From: Dokdonella_A sp963758365
Lineage (GTDB): Bacteria > Pseudomonadota > Gammaproteobacteria > Xanthomonadales > Rhodanobacteraceae
Reading direction: 5' to 3'
NCBI GenBank assembly: GCA_963758365.1
Contig: CAVWVB010000001.1
Coordinates: 2,356,001-2,420,000 of the forward strand
Length of the DNA: 64,000 nucleotides
Under the pieces are notes generated by a model. That model worked only from the letters and a program-made list of their open reading frames with translations. It was not told the origin of the DNA and did not search any database. A program made the translations under genes and the position numbers. Positions within the stretch are counted from its first letter, which is position 1. Each line of letters begins with the position of its first letter. Of this stretch, positions 36,862 through 46,800 are shown in pieces.

Positions 36862-39420
36862 TCAACCCGGTGTCGTGCCCGTCATCGCCTGCAGCCTCGC
36901 GCCCAGCGGCACGAGGCGCGGATTGCCGGGACTGAGTTCGCGCGCCGCCTTCAAAGCGTTCGCCGCGTCTTCGCGACGACCTTCGCCGATATTTGCGTCG
37001 GCCTGGTCGAGGAACGCATTCGCGACGCGTTCACGCATCGCGGCCAGCGCGGTATCGTCGGGCGCGATCTGGCGCAGCGTGTCGAGCAGCTCTCGCGCGC
37101 GCTGTGGGGCGCCGCGCGTCAACGCCTCCTCGAACAGTTGCTTGACGCGCACCGGCAACCGCGCGAGGCCGTCCAGCGCGATCCGATTGCTGCCGTCGAT
37201 CGCGAGCGCGGCCCGGTACTTGTCGTACGCGCTGTCGCCGGGCGGCATGATCACGTTGCCGGCCGCGGCCGCCCTGGATGCGTCCGCGATCAGGCTGCGC
37301 ACGCGGTCGGCCTGCGCGGGCGTCACCTGCGGACGCTCGGCATCGATCGCGAGTCGTTCGCGAAGTTCGCGCAGACTCAACCGCGCGGCACGCAGTTCCG
37401 GCGACGCCGGCGCGATTCCGGCAGCGCTCGCAAGAAGCTTCTCGGCCGCGCCGGGATTGCTGTCCTCGATCGCCGCATTCGCACGCACGACGAAGGCCAG
37501 CGCAATCCGGCGCATCGCCTCCTTCGCGCGCGCGTTGGCCGGATCCCGGGCGAGCACGCCACGCAGCAACTCGAGCGCGGACTGCGGCGTGCCCGCGAGA
37601 TCGCCGGCACGGATCCGGGCTTCCGCACGATCCAGTGTGCCGCCGAGCGCGACCCGCGCAGCCTCGCGCGCCTGGGTGATGCCGCCGAGCAGCTCCGGCA
37701 GACCCGGCCACGCGGGCAGAATCCGTCCGATATCGTCGGCGCGCGCGGCTGCCGTGTCGATGTCGCCGGCCGCGAGCGCGGTGCGCGCCTGCTCCGCGAG
37801 CACCTCGGCGGCCTTGCCGAGACCGGCCAGCGCGAGCGCATTGTCCTTGTCGCCCTCGAGCACGCGTTGATACAGCGTTGCTGCACCGTCGGCGCCGACG
37901 ACGCGGCCGGCTGCGAGCGCCGCGTTCGCCTGCTCGAGAAGCTGCGCGGTCGCATCGCCGACCGATTCACGTTCCTTCAGCGCACGATCCACACGTTCGA
38001 CGTCGGTGCCACCGCCGAGCAGCTCGCGCGCCGTGTCGAGCGCGGCGCGCGCTTCGGCAAGATCGCCCCGCTGCAGCGACGCCTGTGCGTTCGCGAGCAA
38101 TCTGCGCCCGACTTCGCCGAGGCCACGCCGCGCGGTGTCGTTGTCGGGATCCTGGGCGCGCGCCGCGAGGAACAGCTCGCGCGCGCTGTCGCCCTGATTG
38201 CCGGTCAGGTGTCCGCTCGCAAGTGCCTGCTGCGCGCGCGTCAGGGTGTCGTTGAATTCGGTGCGCGGCAGCCACCCGCGCAATCGGTCCTGGTAATGCC
38301 AGGCGGCGAAGGCCGCGCCGCCGAGAAGCAGCACGAGAACCAGCATCGCGCCGCGCCGGTGCCACGACCGGCGCGCCCGCCGTGCCGCGGATGGCGCGGC
38401 CGGGCGTTCGGCGCGCATGACCTGGCTGTCGAACGCACTGACGATCTCGTCGAGGCGGCCGAGATTCGGCTCCGCACGTTCGCGCGCGGCGGCCGGCGCC
38501 GGCAATGGACTGTCGCCCCAGGTCGTAGTCGGCGTCACCTCGTCGCGGAACGCGCGCACTCGATCGGCGAGTTCCGGCACCGCTCCGAGCCGTACCCGCC
38601 CCTCGATCTCGGCGATGGCCTCGGCGACCTCGTTGCCGGTCTGGAAACGGTCTTCGGGCTGCTTGGCGAGCAGGCGGTCCAGCAGGGGCTGCAGCACGGA
38701 AAGCGAATCGGGCAACGCGGGCACCGGCTCGGTGATATGCATGATCCCGATCGCGAGCGAATCGTCGGCGTTGTAGGGCACCCGCCCGACCAGCAGCTCG
38801 TACAGCACGATGCCGAGACTGTAGAGATCCGCGCGACCGTCGATCTGCTTGCCGCGCGCCTGCTCCGGGCTCATGTAATGCGGCGTGCCGACGACGGCCC
38901 CGGTCTTGGTCATGCGCGGTGCCGCGTCGAGCGCGCGCGCGATGCCGAAATCGGTGAGCGCCGCCGACCCGTCGTCGCGCAGCAGTATGTTGTCGGGCTT
39001 CACGTCGCGATGGACGAAGCCCTTCTCCTGCGCATAATTGAGTGCGCCGGCAATCTCGCGGATCACGCGCAGTGCATACATCGGTTCGCGTGTGCTGCCG
39101 TCCTTGACCAGCACTGCGCCGCCGCCCAGATACTCCATCGCGATGTAGTGGTAGTCGCCGGCCCGGCCGACGTCGTGGATGCCGACCACGTTGCGGTGAT
39201 GCAGCCTGGCTGCGATCTTTGCCTCGCGCAGGAAGCGCTCGCCGAAATTGGGGTCCACGAGCAGCGCAGGCGACATCACCTTCAGCGCGACCTCGCGATC
39301 GACCGACTCCTGTACCGCGAGGTACACCGTGGCCATGCCGCCACGGCCGAGCTGGCGCAGGATGCGGTAACCGGGAATCTCGATCACGTTCGCGTCATAT
39401 CCGGAAGAAAGCCCGAACAT
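36862..39420 (-). CDS. transmembrane serine/threonine protein kinase (PknB-like) with helical-repeat sensor
   Basis: An 852-residue kinase. ATG 39420 follows a GGGAG site. The kinase domain (~15-280) has LGRGGMATVYLA, VALKV (catalytic Lys), FVHRDVKPDN, LTDFGIA and GTPHYMSPEQARG; all Hanks motifs are intact. A membrane helix at ~365-385 (GAMLVLVLLLGGAAFAAW) separates it from a ~460-residue C-terminal region of TPR-like helical repeats (AQQALASGHLTG, ARAALDTARELL, DPANARAKEAMRR, ARELSPGNPRL), which should be periplasmic. The relA stop codon is 72 bases upstream on the same strand. The periplasmic TPR array suggests protein or glycan sensing rather than PASTA-type muropeptide sensing. Confidence 0.93.
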   Translation of the reverse strand: MFGLSSGYDANVIEIPGYRILRQLGRGGMATVYLAVQESVDREVALKVMSPALLVDPNFGERFLREAKIAARLHHRNVVGIHDVGRAGDYHYIAMEYLGGGAVLVKDGSTREPMYALRVIREIAGALNYAQEKGFVHRDVKPDNILLRDDGSAALTDFGIARALDAAPRMTKTGAVVGTPHYMSPEQARGKQIDGRADLYSLGIVLYELLVGRVPYNADDSLAIGIMHITEPVPALPDSLSVLQPLLDRLLAKQPEDRFQTGNEVAEAIAEIEGRVRLGAVPELADRVRAFRDEVTPTTTWGDSPLPAPAAARERAEPNLGRLDEIVSAFDSQVMRAERPAAPSAARRARRSWHRRGAMLVLVLLLGGAAFAAWHYQDRLRGWLPRTEFNDTLTRAQQALASGHLTGNQGDSARELFLAARAQDPDNDTARRGLGEVGRRLLANAQASLQRGDLAEARAALDTARELLGGGTDVERVDRALKERESVGDATAQLLEQANAALAAGRVVGADGAATLYQRVLEGDKDNALALAGLGKAAEVLAEQARTALAAGDIDTAAARADDIGRILPAWPGLPELLGGITQAREAARVALGGTLDRAEARIRAGDLAGTPQSALELLRGVLARDPANARAKEAMRRIALAFVVRANAAIEDSNPGAAEKLLASAAGIAPASPELRAARLSLRELRERLAIDAERPQVTPAQADRVRSLIADASRAAAAGNVIMPPGDSAYDKYRAALAIDGSNRIALDGLARLPVRVKQLFEEALTRGAPQRARELLDTLRQIAPDDTALAAMRERVANAFLDQADANIGEGRREDAANALKAARELSPGNPRLVPLGARLQAMTGTTPG

Positions 39421-39492
39421 GGCGCGCTCCCGCGCACGGGCATCGGACTGGCCGGCCAGAATAGCACGCGCGTTCGGCACAACAACCCGCGT

Positions 39493-41640
39493 TCAGGTCA
39501 CGCGCCGCGCTTCGATCACGTTCGGCACGGCCAGCAGTTGCGCGAGCAGACCGCTGAGCTGGCCGAAGTCGCCCACCCTGAGCGCGTAGTTCATCTCGGC
39601 GATGCCCTTGCGCGCATCGAGGCGCGCATCGACCGCCACGACATGCGCATTGGCAGCCGCGATCGCATTGCTGACATCACGATGCAGCCACTTGCGGTCA
39701 TAACCCCTGACCACGATGTCGACGTCGTAGCTGGCCTGGTGCCGCCTTCCCCATTCGACCGCGACCACCCGATCCGGGTTGCGCTCGCCGAGCTTGACCA
39801 GCTGGAGGCAATCGCGGCGGTGCACGGATACACCGCGTCCGCGCGTGATGTAGCCGCAGATCGCATCGCCCGGCAGGGGCTGGCAGCAGCGCGCAAGCTG
39901 GGTCAACAGGTTGCCCACGCCTTCGATCACGATCGCGCCGCGGTCCGCCGCCGGAACCCGCGCCGGTATCGGTGCCGATTCGGCGGGCTCGCTGCGTGGC
40001 GTTGTCAGCTCGTGCAGCGCACGCGCGAGCTGCCCGGTAGTGACGTCGCCGAGCGCGAGCGCCTCGAGCAGCGCGTCGTGGCCGCGCAGATGAAAGCGTT
40101 CGGGCAGTCCGTCGAGACTCGCCGGTTGCAGGGCAAGGCGCTTGAGCTCGCGTTCGAGCACCGCACGCCCGGCCGCGAGATTCTGCTGCAGGTCGACGCG
40201 CTTGAACCAGGCGCGCACCTTTTCGCGCGCGCGATGCGTGGTCAGGAATCCATGCTGGGCCGACAGCCAGTCGCGACGCGGTTCGCCGGACTTGCCGGTC
40301 AGGATCTCGACGCGGTCCCCGCTGGCCGGTCGGAAACCCAGCGGCACAATGCGTCCGTTGACCTTGGCGCCGCGACACCGGTGGCCGACATCGGTATGGA
40401 TCGAATAGGCGAAATCGAGCACCGTGGCATCGCGGGGAAGATCGATGACCTGGCCTTTCGGGGTCAGCAGATAGACGCGGTCCTCGGCGACTGCGGTGCG
40501 AAAGCCTGCGAGCAGTGCGGCGTCGTCGTCGTGCGCGTCCCTCGCGTCGAGGAGCTCGCGCATCCAGGCGATCTTGCGTTCGAAACTCGCGTCCGCGGCA
40601 CCGCCTTCCTTGTAGCGCCAGTGCGCCGCGACACCGAGTTCGGCGTGACGGTGCATTTCGTGCGATCGGATCTGCACTTCGAGGGTGCGCCCGCCCGGAC
40701 CGATCACCGCGGTATGCAGCGACTGGTAGTGATTGCCCTTCGGACTCGCAATGTAGTCGTCGAACTCGCCCGGAACGTACGGCCACAGCGTGTGCACGAC
40801 GCCAAGCGCGGCGTAGCATGCGGCCACGTCGTCGACCAGGACCCGCAGCGCACGCACGTCATAGAGCTCGGAGAACTCGAGTCCCTTGCGCTGCATCTTG
40901 CGCCAGATCGAATGGATGTGTTTCGGCCGTCCGGCGACGTCCGCCACAACTCCCGCCTTCGCGAGCGCCTCGACCAGCAGCGCGCGCGCATCGCCGATCC
41001 AGGCCTCGCGATCGCCGCGACGTTCGTCGAGCAGGCCCGCGATGCGCCGGTACACGTCCGGTTGCAGAAAGCGAAATGCGAGGTCTTCCAGTTCCCACTT
41101 GATCTGCCAGATGCCGAGGCGGTTGGCCAGTGGCGCGTGGATATCGGCGGCGAGTCGGGCCAGCGCGCGCTGCTCGGCCTCGGGCGCGCGTACCGCGGCG
41201 CGCATGCGCGTGAGCTGGCGCGCGAGCAGGATGAACACGACGCGCAGATCGCGGATGATCGCGAGCAGCAGGCGACGCAGGCCCTCGCTGCCGCCGACCG
41301 ATCCGTGTTCGGCATAGAGCGCCCAGACCCGCTCGGCCGCCTGCTGGCCGTCGACGAGCACGCGCACATGGTCCGGAAACCGGGCCAGATCTGTGGCTTC
41401 GAATACCGCACCGCAGGTGATCGCGGCTTGCAGGACGCAGGCCGCCTGCGCTTCGCCGCCGACGCCGAGCTCGGCGATCAGATCCAGGCTGCCCTGCAGC
41501 TCGTGCTCCACCGCAGTCCAGGCCTCGGCGCCGGTCCGGGCGACGGCCAGCTGCATTGCCGCCGCAACCAGTTCCGCGGCGGGCAACGGGGTCGCCGCTA
41601 CGGGAATGCGCGGCGTGTCGGATGATTGGGAGCGTTTCAC
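39493..41640 (-). CDS. relA: GTP pyrophosphokinase (ppGpp synthetase), monofunctional RelA
   Basis: Makes (p)ppGpp from ATP and GTP or GDP on starved ribosomes. The synthetase domain contains YDVRALRVLV and GEFDDYIASPKGNHYQSLHT. The EFDD signature is typical of monofunctional RelA, whereas bifunctional Rel/SpoT have RxKD. EVQIRSHEMHRHAELGVAAHW follows in two recognisable blocks. The N-terminal pseudo-hydrolase region (~35-170) lacks the catalytic HD, so only synthesis is expected. Regulatory parts are TGS (DLPRDATVLDFAYSIHTDVG), zinc-finger-like RCCQPLPGD and a C-terminal ACT. GTG 41640 has GCGAGG placed six bases upstream and gives 715 residues; GTG 41691 is an alternative. Normal length is about 740. 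Followed by a Ser/Thr kinase 72 bases later. Confidence 0.95.
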   Translation of the reverse strand: MKRSQSSDTPRIPVAATPLPAAELVAAAMQLAVARTGAEAWTAVEHELQGSLDLIAELGVGGEAQAACVLQAAITCGAVFEATDLARFPDHVRVLVDGQQAAERVWALYAEHGSVGGSEGLRRLLLAIIRDLRVVFILLARQLTRMRAAVRAPEAEQRALARLAADIHAPLANRLGIWQIKWELEDLAFRFLQPDVYRRIAGLLDERRGDREAWIGDARALLVEALAKAGVVADVAGRPKHIHSIWRKMQRKGLEFSELYDVRALRVLVDDVAACYAALGVVHTLWPYVPGEFDDYIASPKGNHYQSLHTAVIGPGGRTLEVQIRSHEMHRHAELGVAAHWRYKEGGAADASFERKIAWMRELLDARDAHDDDAALLAGFRTAVAEDRVYLLTPKGQVIDLPRDATVLDFAYSIHTDVGHRCRGAKVNGRIVPLGFRPASGDRVEILTGKSGEPRRDWLSAQHGFLTTHRAREKVRAWFKRVDLQQNLAAGRAVLERELKRLALQPASLDGLPERFHLRGHDALLEALALGDVTTGQLARALHELTTPRSEPAESAPIPARVPAADRGAIVIEGVGNLLTQLARCCQPLPGDAICGYITRGRGVSVHRRDCLQLVKLGERNPDRVVAVEWGRRHQASYDVDIVVRGYDRKWLHRDVSNAIAAANAHVVAVDARLDARKGIAEMNYALRVGDFGQLSGLLAQLLAVPNVIEARRVT

Positions 41641-41749
41641 GGCCGGCCTCGCGGCGGCGGAGTATGCGGGTGCCGCGACGACGCGCGGCACCGGACAAGC
41701 GGATCAGGCGGCGACGCGCCTATCCGAGTGGCATGGTGGCTGGTGACCT

Positions 41750-41817
41750 GTAACAGAGGTATTGAAAGCAACCCGCCTGGTCTCGCGGCGCGATTCCGCT
41801 TTCACTTCCTCTGTTAC
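41750..41817. repeat. imperfect long inverted repeat between relA and a secreted-protein gene
   Basis: GTAACAGAGG at 41750-41759 pairs perfectly with CCTCTGTTAC at 41808-41817. After a 3x3 mismatch the stem continues with TGAAAGC against GCTTTCA. The ~30-base loop is ordinary sequence. It begins seven bases past the stop codon of the downstream minus gene (41824). It is not followed by a T-run on either strand, so it is not a standard terminator. Confidence 0.7.
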
Positions 41818-41823
41818 GGGCCA

Positions 41824-42993
41824 CTAGTTCATCCACGGGAAAACGCCGCTGTTCGCGAATCCGAACACGACGTTGTCGCCGACGAAACCGTCACCATTGT
41901 CCGCACGCGCGGTGCCCGGATCGGTCATCACCGCGATCGCCGCAATCGGCGTGAACGGCACCGAGCCCTGGACCGTGCGAATCACGGCCACGTACAGGGA
42001 GGCCGTCGGCGAAGGCGGGAACAGGCTCAACGAGATGTTCCCGTCGATCGGCCCGTTCGCGGTGCCGCTGTAGGCCGCATTCGCACACACGGTACCGTCC
42101 AGGGTCGCGGGCAACGCGGTGATATAGCAATAGGTGCCGCTCTGCGACAGGTACGTCGAATCGAATCCGTCGCGAATCTCGTTGGTCACCGAGTTGGGCA
42201 GATCGGCACCCTGCTTCGCGGAGGCCAGGGCGACACCGAACTGCGAATTGGGTGGTGCCGACTGTGGTCCGAGGCGCAGGTCCACGCGCGCGAGGTAGAT
42301 GAACGATGAGCCGACCGTCTTCGTCCACATCGTCGGCGAGCGGGTGCCGAACTGGCCGCCACCGGGTCGCACGCCGGTCGCCGCCGCGCACAGCGAAGTC
42401 TCGTTCACCAGCGGCGTGTCCGCGCTGGTCATGCTGAAATTGCAGGCGTCGGTGGGTACCTGCGACCAGTCGGCCTGTGCCCACGTGTATCCCTGCGGCG
42501 GCAGCCAGTTGACCAGGTTGCCGTACTGCACCGTGGCAAAGGTTTCGACGCCGTCGCGAAAGATGCCGTCGCCGTAGGCGCTGAACGGGGTGGCGATGTC
42601 TCCTTGTACTCCGCGTGCGTGGCAGACCAGCGAGGTCAGCGTCGACAGACCGCTGGACACGCGATTGACGCGCAGGTCTCCACCCGAATACTGGAAGGAT
42701 TGCAGGAATGCCTGTGGCAGGGTCCAGTTCACGTGCCCGGGCGACAACTCGATCACGTTGGAACCTTCCGGACCCAGCACGTTCGCGCAAAAAAGATACC
42801 CGTCCGTGGTCGCGCCGAGCGTGGCGGTCTGGCCGCCCTGGGCCGCGATATACGAGAAGCCGGGCGGCGACTGCAGGGACAATGGCGCCTCGTCGTTGAC
42901 GACGAGCTGCGCCGCGAATGCTGCCGGGACCATCAGGATGGAAGCGGCCAATCCCGCGACCATGCACCCCACGAACTTCTTTGCTGACGACAT
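41824..42993 (-). CDS. secreted protein of unknown function with internal IFRDGVE
   Basis: A 389-residue exported protein. ATG 42993 starts MSSAKKFVGCMVAGLAASIL with a signal peptide ending PAAFAA; GAGAA seven bases upstream is a plausible ribosome site. The mature protein is rich in G, S, T, P and aromatic residues with about eight cysteines (LFCANV, LVCHARG, DACNFS, TSLCAAA, GTYCYI, TVCANA). It contains GIFRDGVE at ~143-150, a variant of the IFxDGFE peptide, and a related DNVVFGFANSG near the end. No domain family is recognised. The gene is isolated, with a long inverted repeat just past its stop. It could be an appendage or matrix component, but nothing in the sequence proves that. Confidence 0.8.
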   Translation of the reverse strand: MSSAKKFVGCMVAGLAASILMVPAAFAAQLVVNDEAPLSLQSPPGFSYIAAQGGQTATLGATTDGYLFCANVLGPEGSNVIELSPGHVNWTLPQAFLQSFQYSGGDLRVNRVSSGLSTLTSLVCHARGVQGDIATPFSAYGDGIFRDGVETFATVQYGNLVNWLPPQGYTWAQADWSQVPTDACNFSMTSADTPLVNETSLCAAATGVRPGGGQFGTRSPTMWTKTVGSSFIYLARVDLRLGPQSAPPNSQFGVALASAKQGADLPNSVTNEIRDGFDSTYLSQSGTYCYITALPATLDGTVCANAAYSGTANGPIDGNISLSLFPPSPTASLYVAVIRTVQGSVPFTPIAAIAVMTDPGTARADNGDGFVGDNVVFGFANSGVFPWMN

Positions 42994-43135
42994 TTTCTCG
43001 GATTCTCTTGCCAAAACAGGTTCGGGTGTCGCCTGTGACGCCCCTGGATCGCGCCGTTGTCGCGTCCCGCCGACCCGGTTGCCATGCAGTGGCTCGCAGC
43101 CATCCAGGCCACGAGGTCAATGCCCGGCGGCTCAT

Positions 43136-43143
43136 GCTACACT
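43136..43143 (+). promoter_or_regulatory. candidate extended -10 element
   Basis: TGCTACACT beginning at 43135 fits an extended -10 (TGn plus TACACT). It lies in the 263-base divergent gap between the secreted protein at 42993 and the exported protein starting at 43257, and would leave a leader of about 107 bases. No -35 is evident. Confidence 0.3.
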
Positions 43144-43256
43144 CAAACGTGCGGCATTCTACCGGTTCGCGTGCGCGCTTGCACGCGTTAACTTCGCGTC
43201 CACCAAGAGTTTTTTGCGGCTGCGGTCACAGACTCCAGCCTTGCCGAACGGAACCC

Positions 43257-43724
43257 ATGCGCCTGAATCCGAGTCTCGCCCTGATCCTTTTCGCCACGGC
43301 CAGCGTGGCCGGCGCCCAGACCGCAGCACCGACTCTCGAAGAGCGCATGTCGCAGGCCGAGTTCCATGCGACCGGTCTGGACAAGCTGTCCGCGCAGGAG
43401 CTGCAGCAGCTCAACGCATGGCTCGACGCCCACGGCGGCAGCACCGTCAAGTACGTGACGTCGAGCGGTGCGCCGGTGTTCTACAAGGACGACAGCGACC
43501 GCACCACGATCGAAAGCAGCATCGTCGGTGACTTCCGCGGCTGGAGTGGCCGCACCGTGTTCACGCTGCAGAACGGCCAGAAGTGGCAGCAGGCCGAGTC
43601 CGGCGCGCGCGACGCGCGCACCCGCACCGACCCGAAGGTGAGGATCAAGCCGATGCTGCTCGGCAGCTGGCTGATGTATGTCGACGACTGCGGCTGCAGC
43701 GTGCGCGTCAAGCGCATCGAATGA
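43257..43724 (+). CDS. small exported protein of unknown function
   Basis: A 155-residue protein with a clear signal peptide (MRLNPSLALILFATASVAGA, cleavage near AGAQ). Residues ~28-60 hold a conserved-looking helix-turn (RMSQAEFHATGLDKLSAQEL, then QQLNAWLDAHG). The rest is beta-rich with FRGWSGRTVFTLQNGQKWQQ and ends in a double-Cys turn DDCGCSVRVKRIE. Proteins starting with the F-x-A-T-G-L-D-K-L-S-x-x-E-L pattern are frequent, uncharacterised periplasmic proteins in xanthomonads. ATG 43257 is the only sensible start before the signal peptide. It is convergent with hrpA, 91 bases away; that gap shows no terminator. Confidence 0.82.
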   Translation: MRLNPSLALILFATASVAGAQTAAPTLEERMSQAEFHATGLDKLSAQELQQLNAWLDAHGGSTVKYVTSSGAPVFYKDDSDRTTIESSIVGDFRGWSGRTVFTLQNGQKWQQAESGARDARTRTDPKVRIKPMLLGSWLMYVDDCGCSVRVKRIE

Positions 43725-43815
43725 GCGAGTACGCGACGATCTTGTCCTGTCGATGGACCCGGCACGGAAATGGAACGTCACCCGGATGCGCCACCCGGCT
43801 CGGCTTCGTCCCGTT

Positions 43816-46800
43816 TCACACGTCGCGCAACGATTCCACGAGTTTCGCAAGGCGCTTCGCTGAAACGGGTTCGGACGTGCGCAGCTCCTGTGCGAAAGTC
43901 GAGACGCGCAATTCCTCGATCAGCCAGCGCAACTCCTCCAGCCCCGCATTCCCGCGATCCGTTTCCGCGCGCAGCCTGAGATACTCGCGCCAATGGATCT
44001 GCACGCCGAGCATGCGCGCCTGATCGCGCACCGGGTCATGGCGCAGGCGTTCCGCGCGCAGGCGCATCGCCTTGAGATAACGCGGGAAGTGCACGAGACG
44101 AGCCGATTCAACGTCGCGCAGGAACCCCGGAGCGAGAAGCCCCGCTAGTTGCTCGCGCAGATCGTCGTAGTTCGCGCGTGCGAATCCCAGCAGCGGCGGA
44201 TCGAGCAACGGTCGCAATTCCGCGTAGGCCACGATGATCGCCTCCGCAAGCGCGAGTCGTTCGACTGCGCTCGCGAAGACCTCGCGCGCGAGCGCATCCC
44301 TGACCCGCCCGAATTCGGTTCGCGTGCGCAGGTCCAGGTCGTGGGCGGCAAATCGTTCGCGCAGCGCGGCCTCGACGACATCGGCACGCAATTCCTCGAT
44401 GCTGCCCAGGGGCGTCCACTTCAACGCGATCGCGGGATTCAGCGGCAGACGCCGTCGCGCCTGCTTGAGCGGGTCGGCGAGGGCACGCCGCAGCAGACGG
44501 TCGACCCCGCCGCGGTGCTGTGCAAGCGCCTCGTCGTGGCGTTCGAAAACACGCAGCGCGACGCTTTCGCCGAGATCGACCAGGGCCGGGAACGCGGTGA
44601 GACCCGTGCTGGAAACGACGCTCGCGGGAATATCTTCGAAGTCGAAGGAGTCGACACGCTCGCGGGTGAGCTCGACATCGGCGCGTCGCGAGAATGCGAC
44701 ACGGGCCGCACCCGTCCACTGCGCCTGGATCGCTACCAGGTCGCGGCTTTCGGCGAGCGATTCACGGGGTCCGTCGCCGCCGTGGTCGTCGACGATCCGG
44801 AAATTCATCGCCAGATGGACCGGCAGCGCGACACCTTCGAAGTCGGCCGCCGCAATCGCAACGCCGGTCACGCGCTGCAGGTAGCGCGCCAGCACATCGG
44901 CCAGCCCTTCATCGCACACCGCTTCGGCCTCCACGAAAGCGCGCGCGAAATCCGGTGCCGGCACGAAGTTGCGACGCAGCGCCTTCGGCAGGCCGCGGAT
45001 CAACTGCGCGACCTTTTCCGCGAGCAGCCCCGGCACAAGCCATTCGCAACGCGCCGCGGGAACCGCGTTGACGAGCGCGAGCGGCACCTGCAGGGTCACT
45101 CCATCGGCAGGATCGCCGGGCACAAAGCGGTAGGTGAGCCGCAACGCGTGACCGGCGACGTCCAGCGTCGCCGGAAACTCGTGCGCGCCGATGCGTGCCG
45201 ACGCATCAAGCACGTCGCCCGGCGACCAGTGCAGTGCAGCCTGCTGCGTCGGCGCTGCGCTGCGATACCACGCGTCGAGCGCGGCCGTCGTGTGAACGTG
45301 CGCGGGCAGTTTTCCGGCGAAGAATGCGCTCAGTTCCTGGTCGGAGCGCACGAGGCCACTGCGACGGCGCTTGGCCTCGACCTCGTGCGCCTCGGCCAGA
45401 ACGCGCGCGTTGCTGCGCACGAAGTCGGCGCGCGCATCGAGTTCGCAGCGGGCCAGGGCCTCGCTCAGGAAGATCGCGTGGGCAAGTGCCGGATCCTGCC
45501 TGCCGAATTGCACGCTGCGCTGTTCAACCAGGGTCAGGCCGAACAGCGTGACCTGCTCGAACGCGATGACCGCGCCGCGCTTGCGCGACCAATGCGGATC
45601 CCGCCAGCTCTTCTTCACCAGATGCGCCGCCTGCTGTTCGATCCAGGCCGGTTCCACGCGCGCGCAGAGCAGGCCGTAGACCCTGGCAAGATCGAGGATC
45701 TGCCCGGCAAGCAGCCATGCGGGCGGTGCCTTGGCCACGCTCGATCCCGGGAAGATCGCGAGTCCGCGCTCGCGCGTCGCGCGGTAGCGGCCGCGCTCGT
45801 CCTTGCGCGCGACCTGGGTCGGCCAGCCGGAAAGAAGACAGCGGTGGATCGCTTCGTATTGGGCTGGAGTCGGGAATCGTGTATCGGCTGGCGGTGGAGC
45901 GGAAGCGGACGCGTGCCTGTTTCCGGCAACGGACTGCCGACTTTCGATCCCGGGCTGGAGCAGAAGCTGCCGATGCAGTTCTCGCCACTCACGCATGCGC
46001 AGGAACGAAAGGAATCGTGCCTGGCACCATTCCCGCAGCTGCGACTGGGTCAGGTCTTCGTGCGCACCCGCATAGGCCGCCCAGAGCCTGAGCACGCCGA
46101 TGAAATCCGAGCGCGGATCGGCAAACAGCGCGTGCGCCGCGTCGGCCTGCTGGCGCGCATCGGCAGGACGTTCGCGCGGGTCCTGCACGCTCAGGAACGC
46201 GGTCAGCACGAGCATCTCACGCAGTACGCCGCGTCGGCCGCCCTCGATCAGCATGCGTCCGAGTGCCGCGTCGACCGGCAGGCGGGACAACGTGCGCCCG
46301 ATGTCGGTGAGCCGCGGCGTCTGGACCATGCGGCTTTGGACGGGCTCCGGTTCACGTTCGACGCTCGCGGAAGCCCGCACGGACGACCGCGACACGCGGT
46401 GACCGAGCGCTGCCTGCCGATCCTCGGCGTTCGGCGGCGAGCGCACGGGAGCGCCGGCAATCGCGCCGAGTTCGTTCAGGCGCCGATAGCCGTCGCCGAT
46501 CGCGCGCGCGGACGGCGCTTCGACGAACGGGAAATCCTCCGGGTCGCCCAGATCGAGCGCAAGCATGCGCAGGATCACGCCGGCCAGCGACGAACGCAGG
46601 ATCTCGGGCTCGGTGTAGGGCGCACGCCGCGCGAAATCGTCCTCGTCGTAAAGACGAAAGCACACGCCGGGCCCGACGCGACCGCAGCGGCCCTTGCGCT
46701 GTTCGGCCGCAGCCTGCGAGATCGCTTCGACATGCAGGCGCTCGAGCTGGTTGCGCGGGCTGTAGCGCTTGACTCGCGCGCTGCCGGTATCGACCACGTA

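Noticed and set aside
36115..41625. An 1836-codon plus-strand open frame, the longest in the window
   Set aside because: It lies entirely antisense to NRDE, the Ser/Thr kinase and relA, is made of arginine/alanine/glycine-rich low-complexity sequence and has no recognisable domain. Long antisense frames are expected at this GC content.
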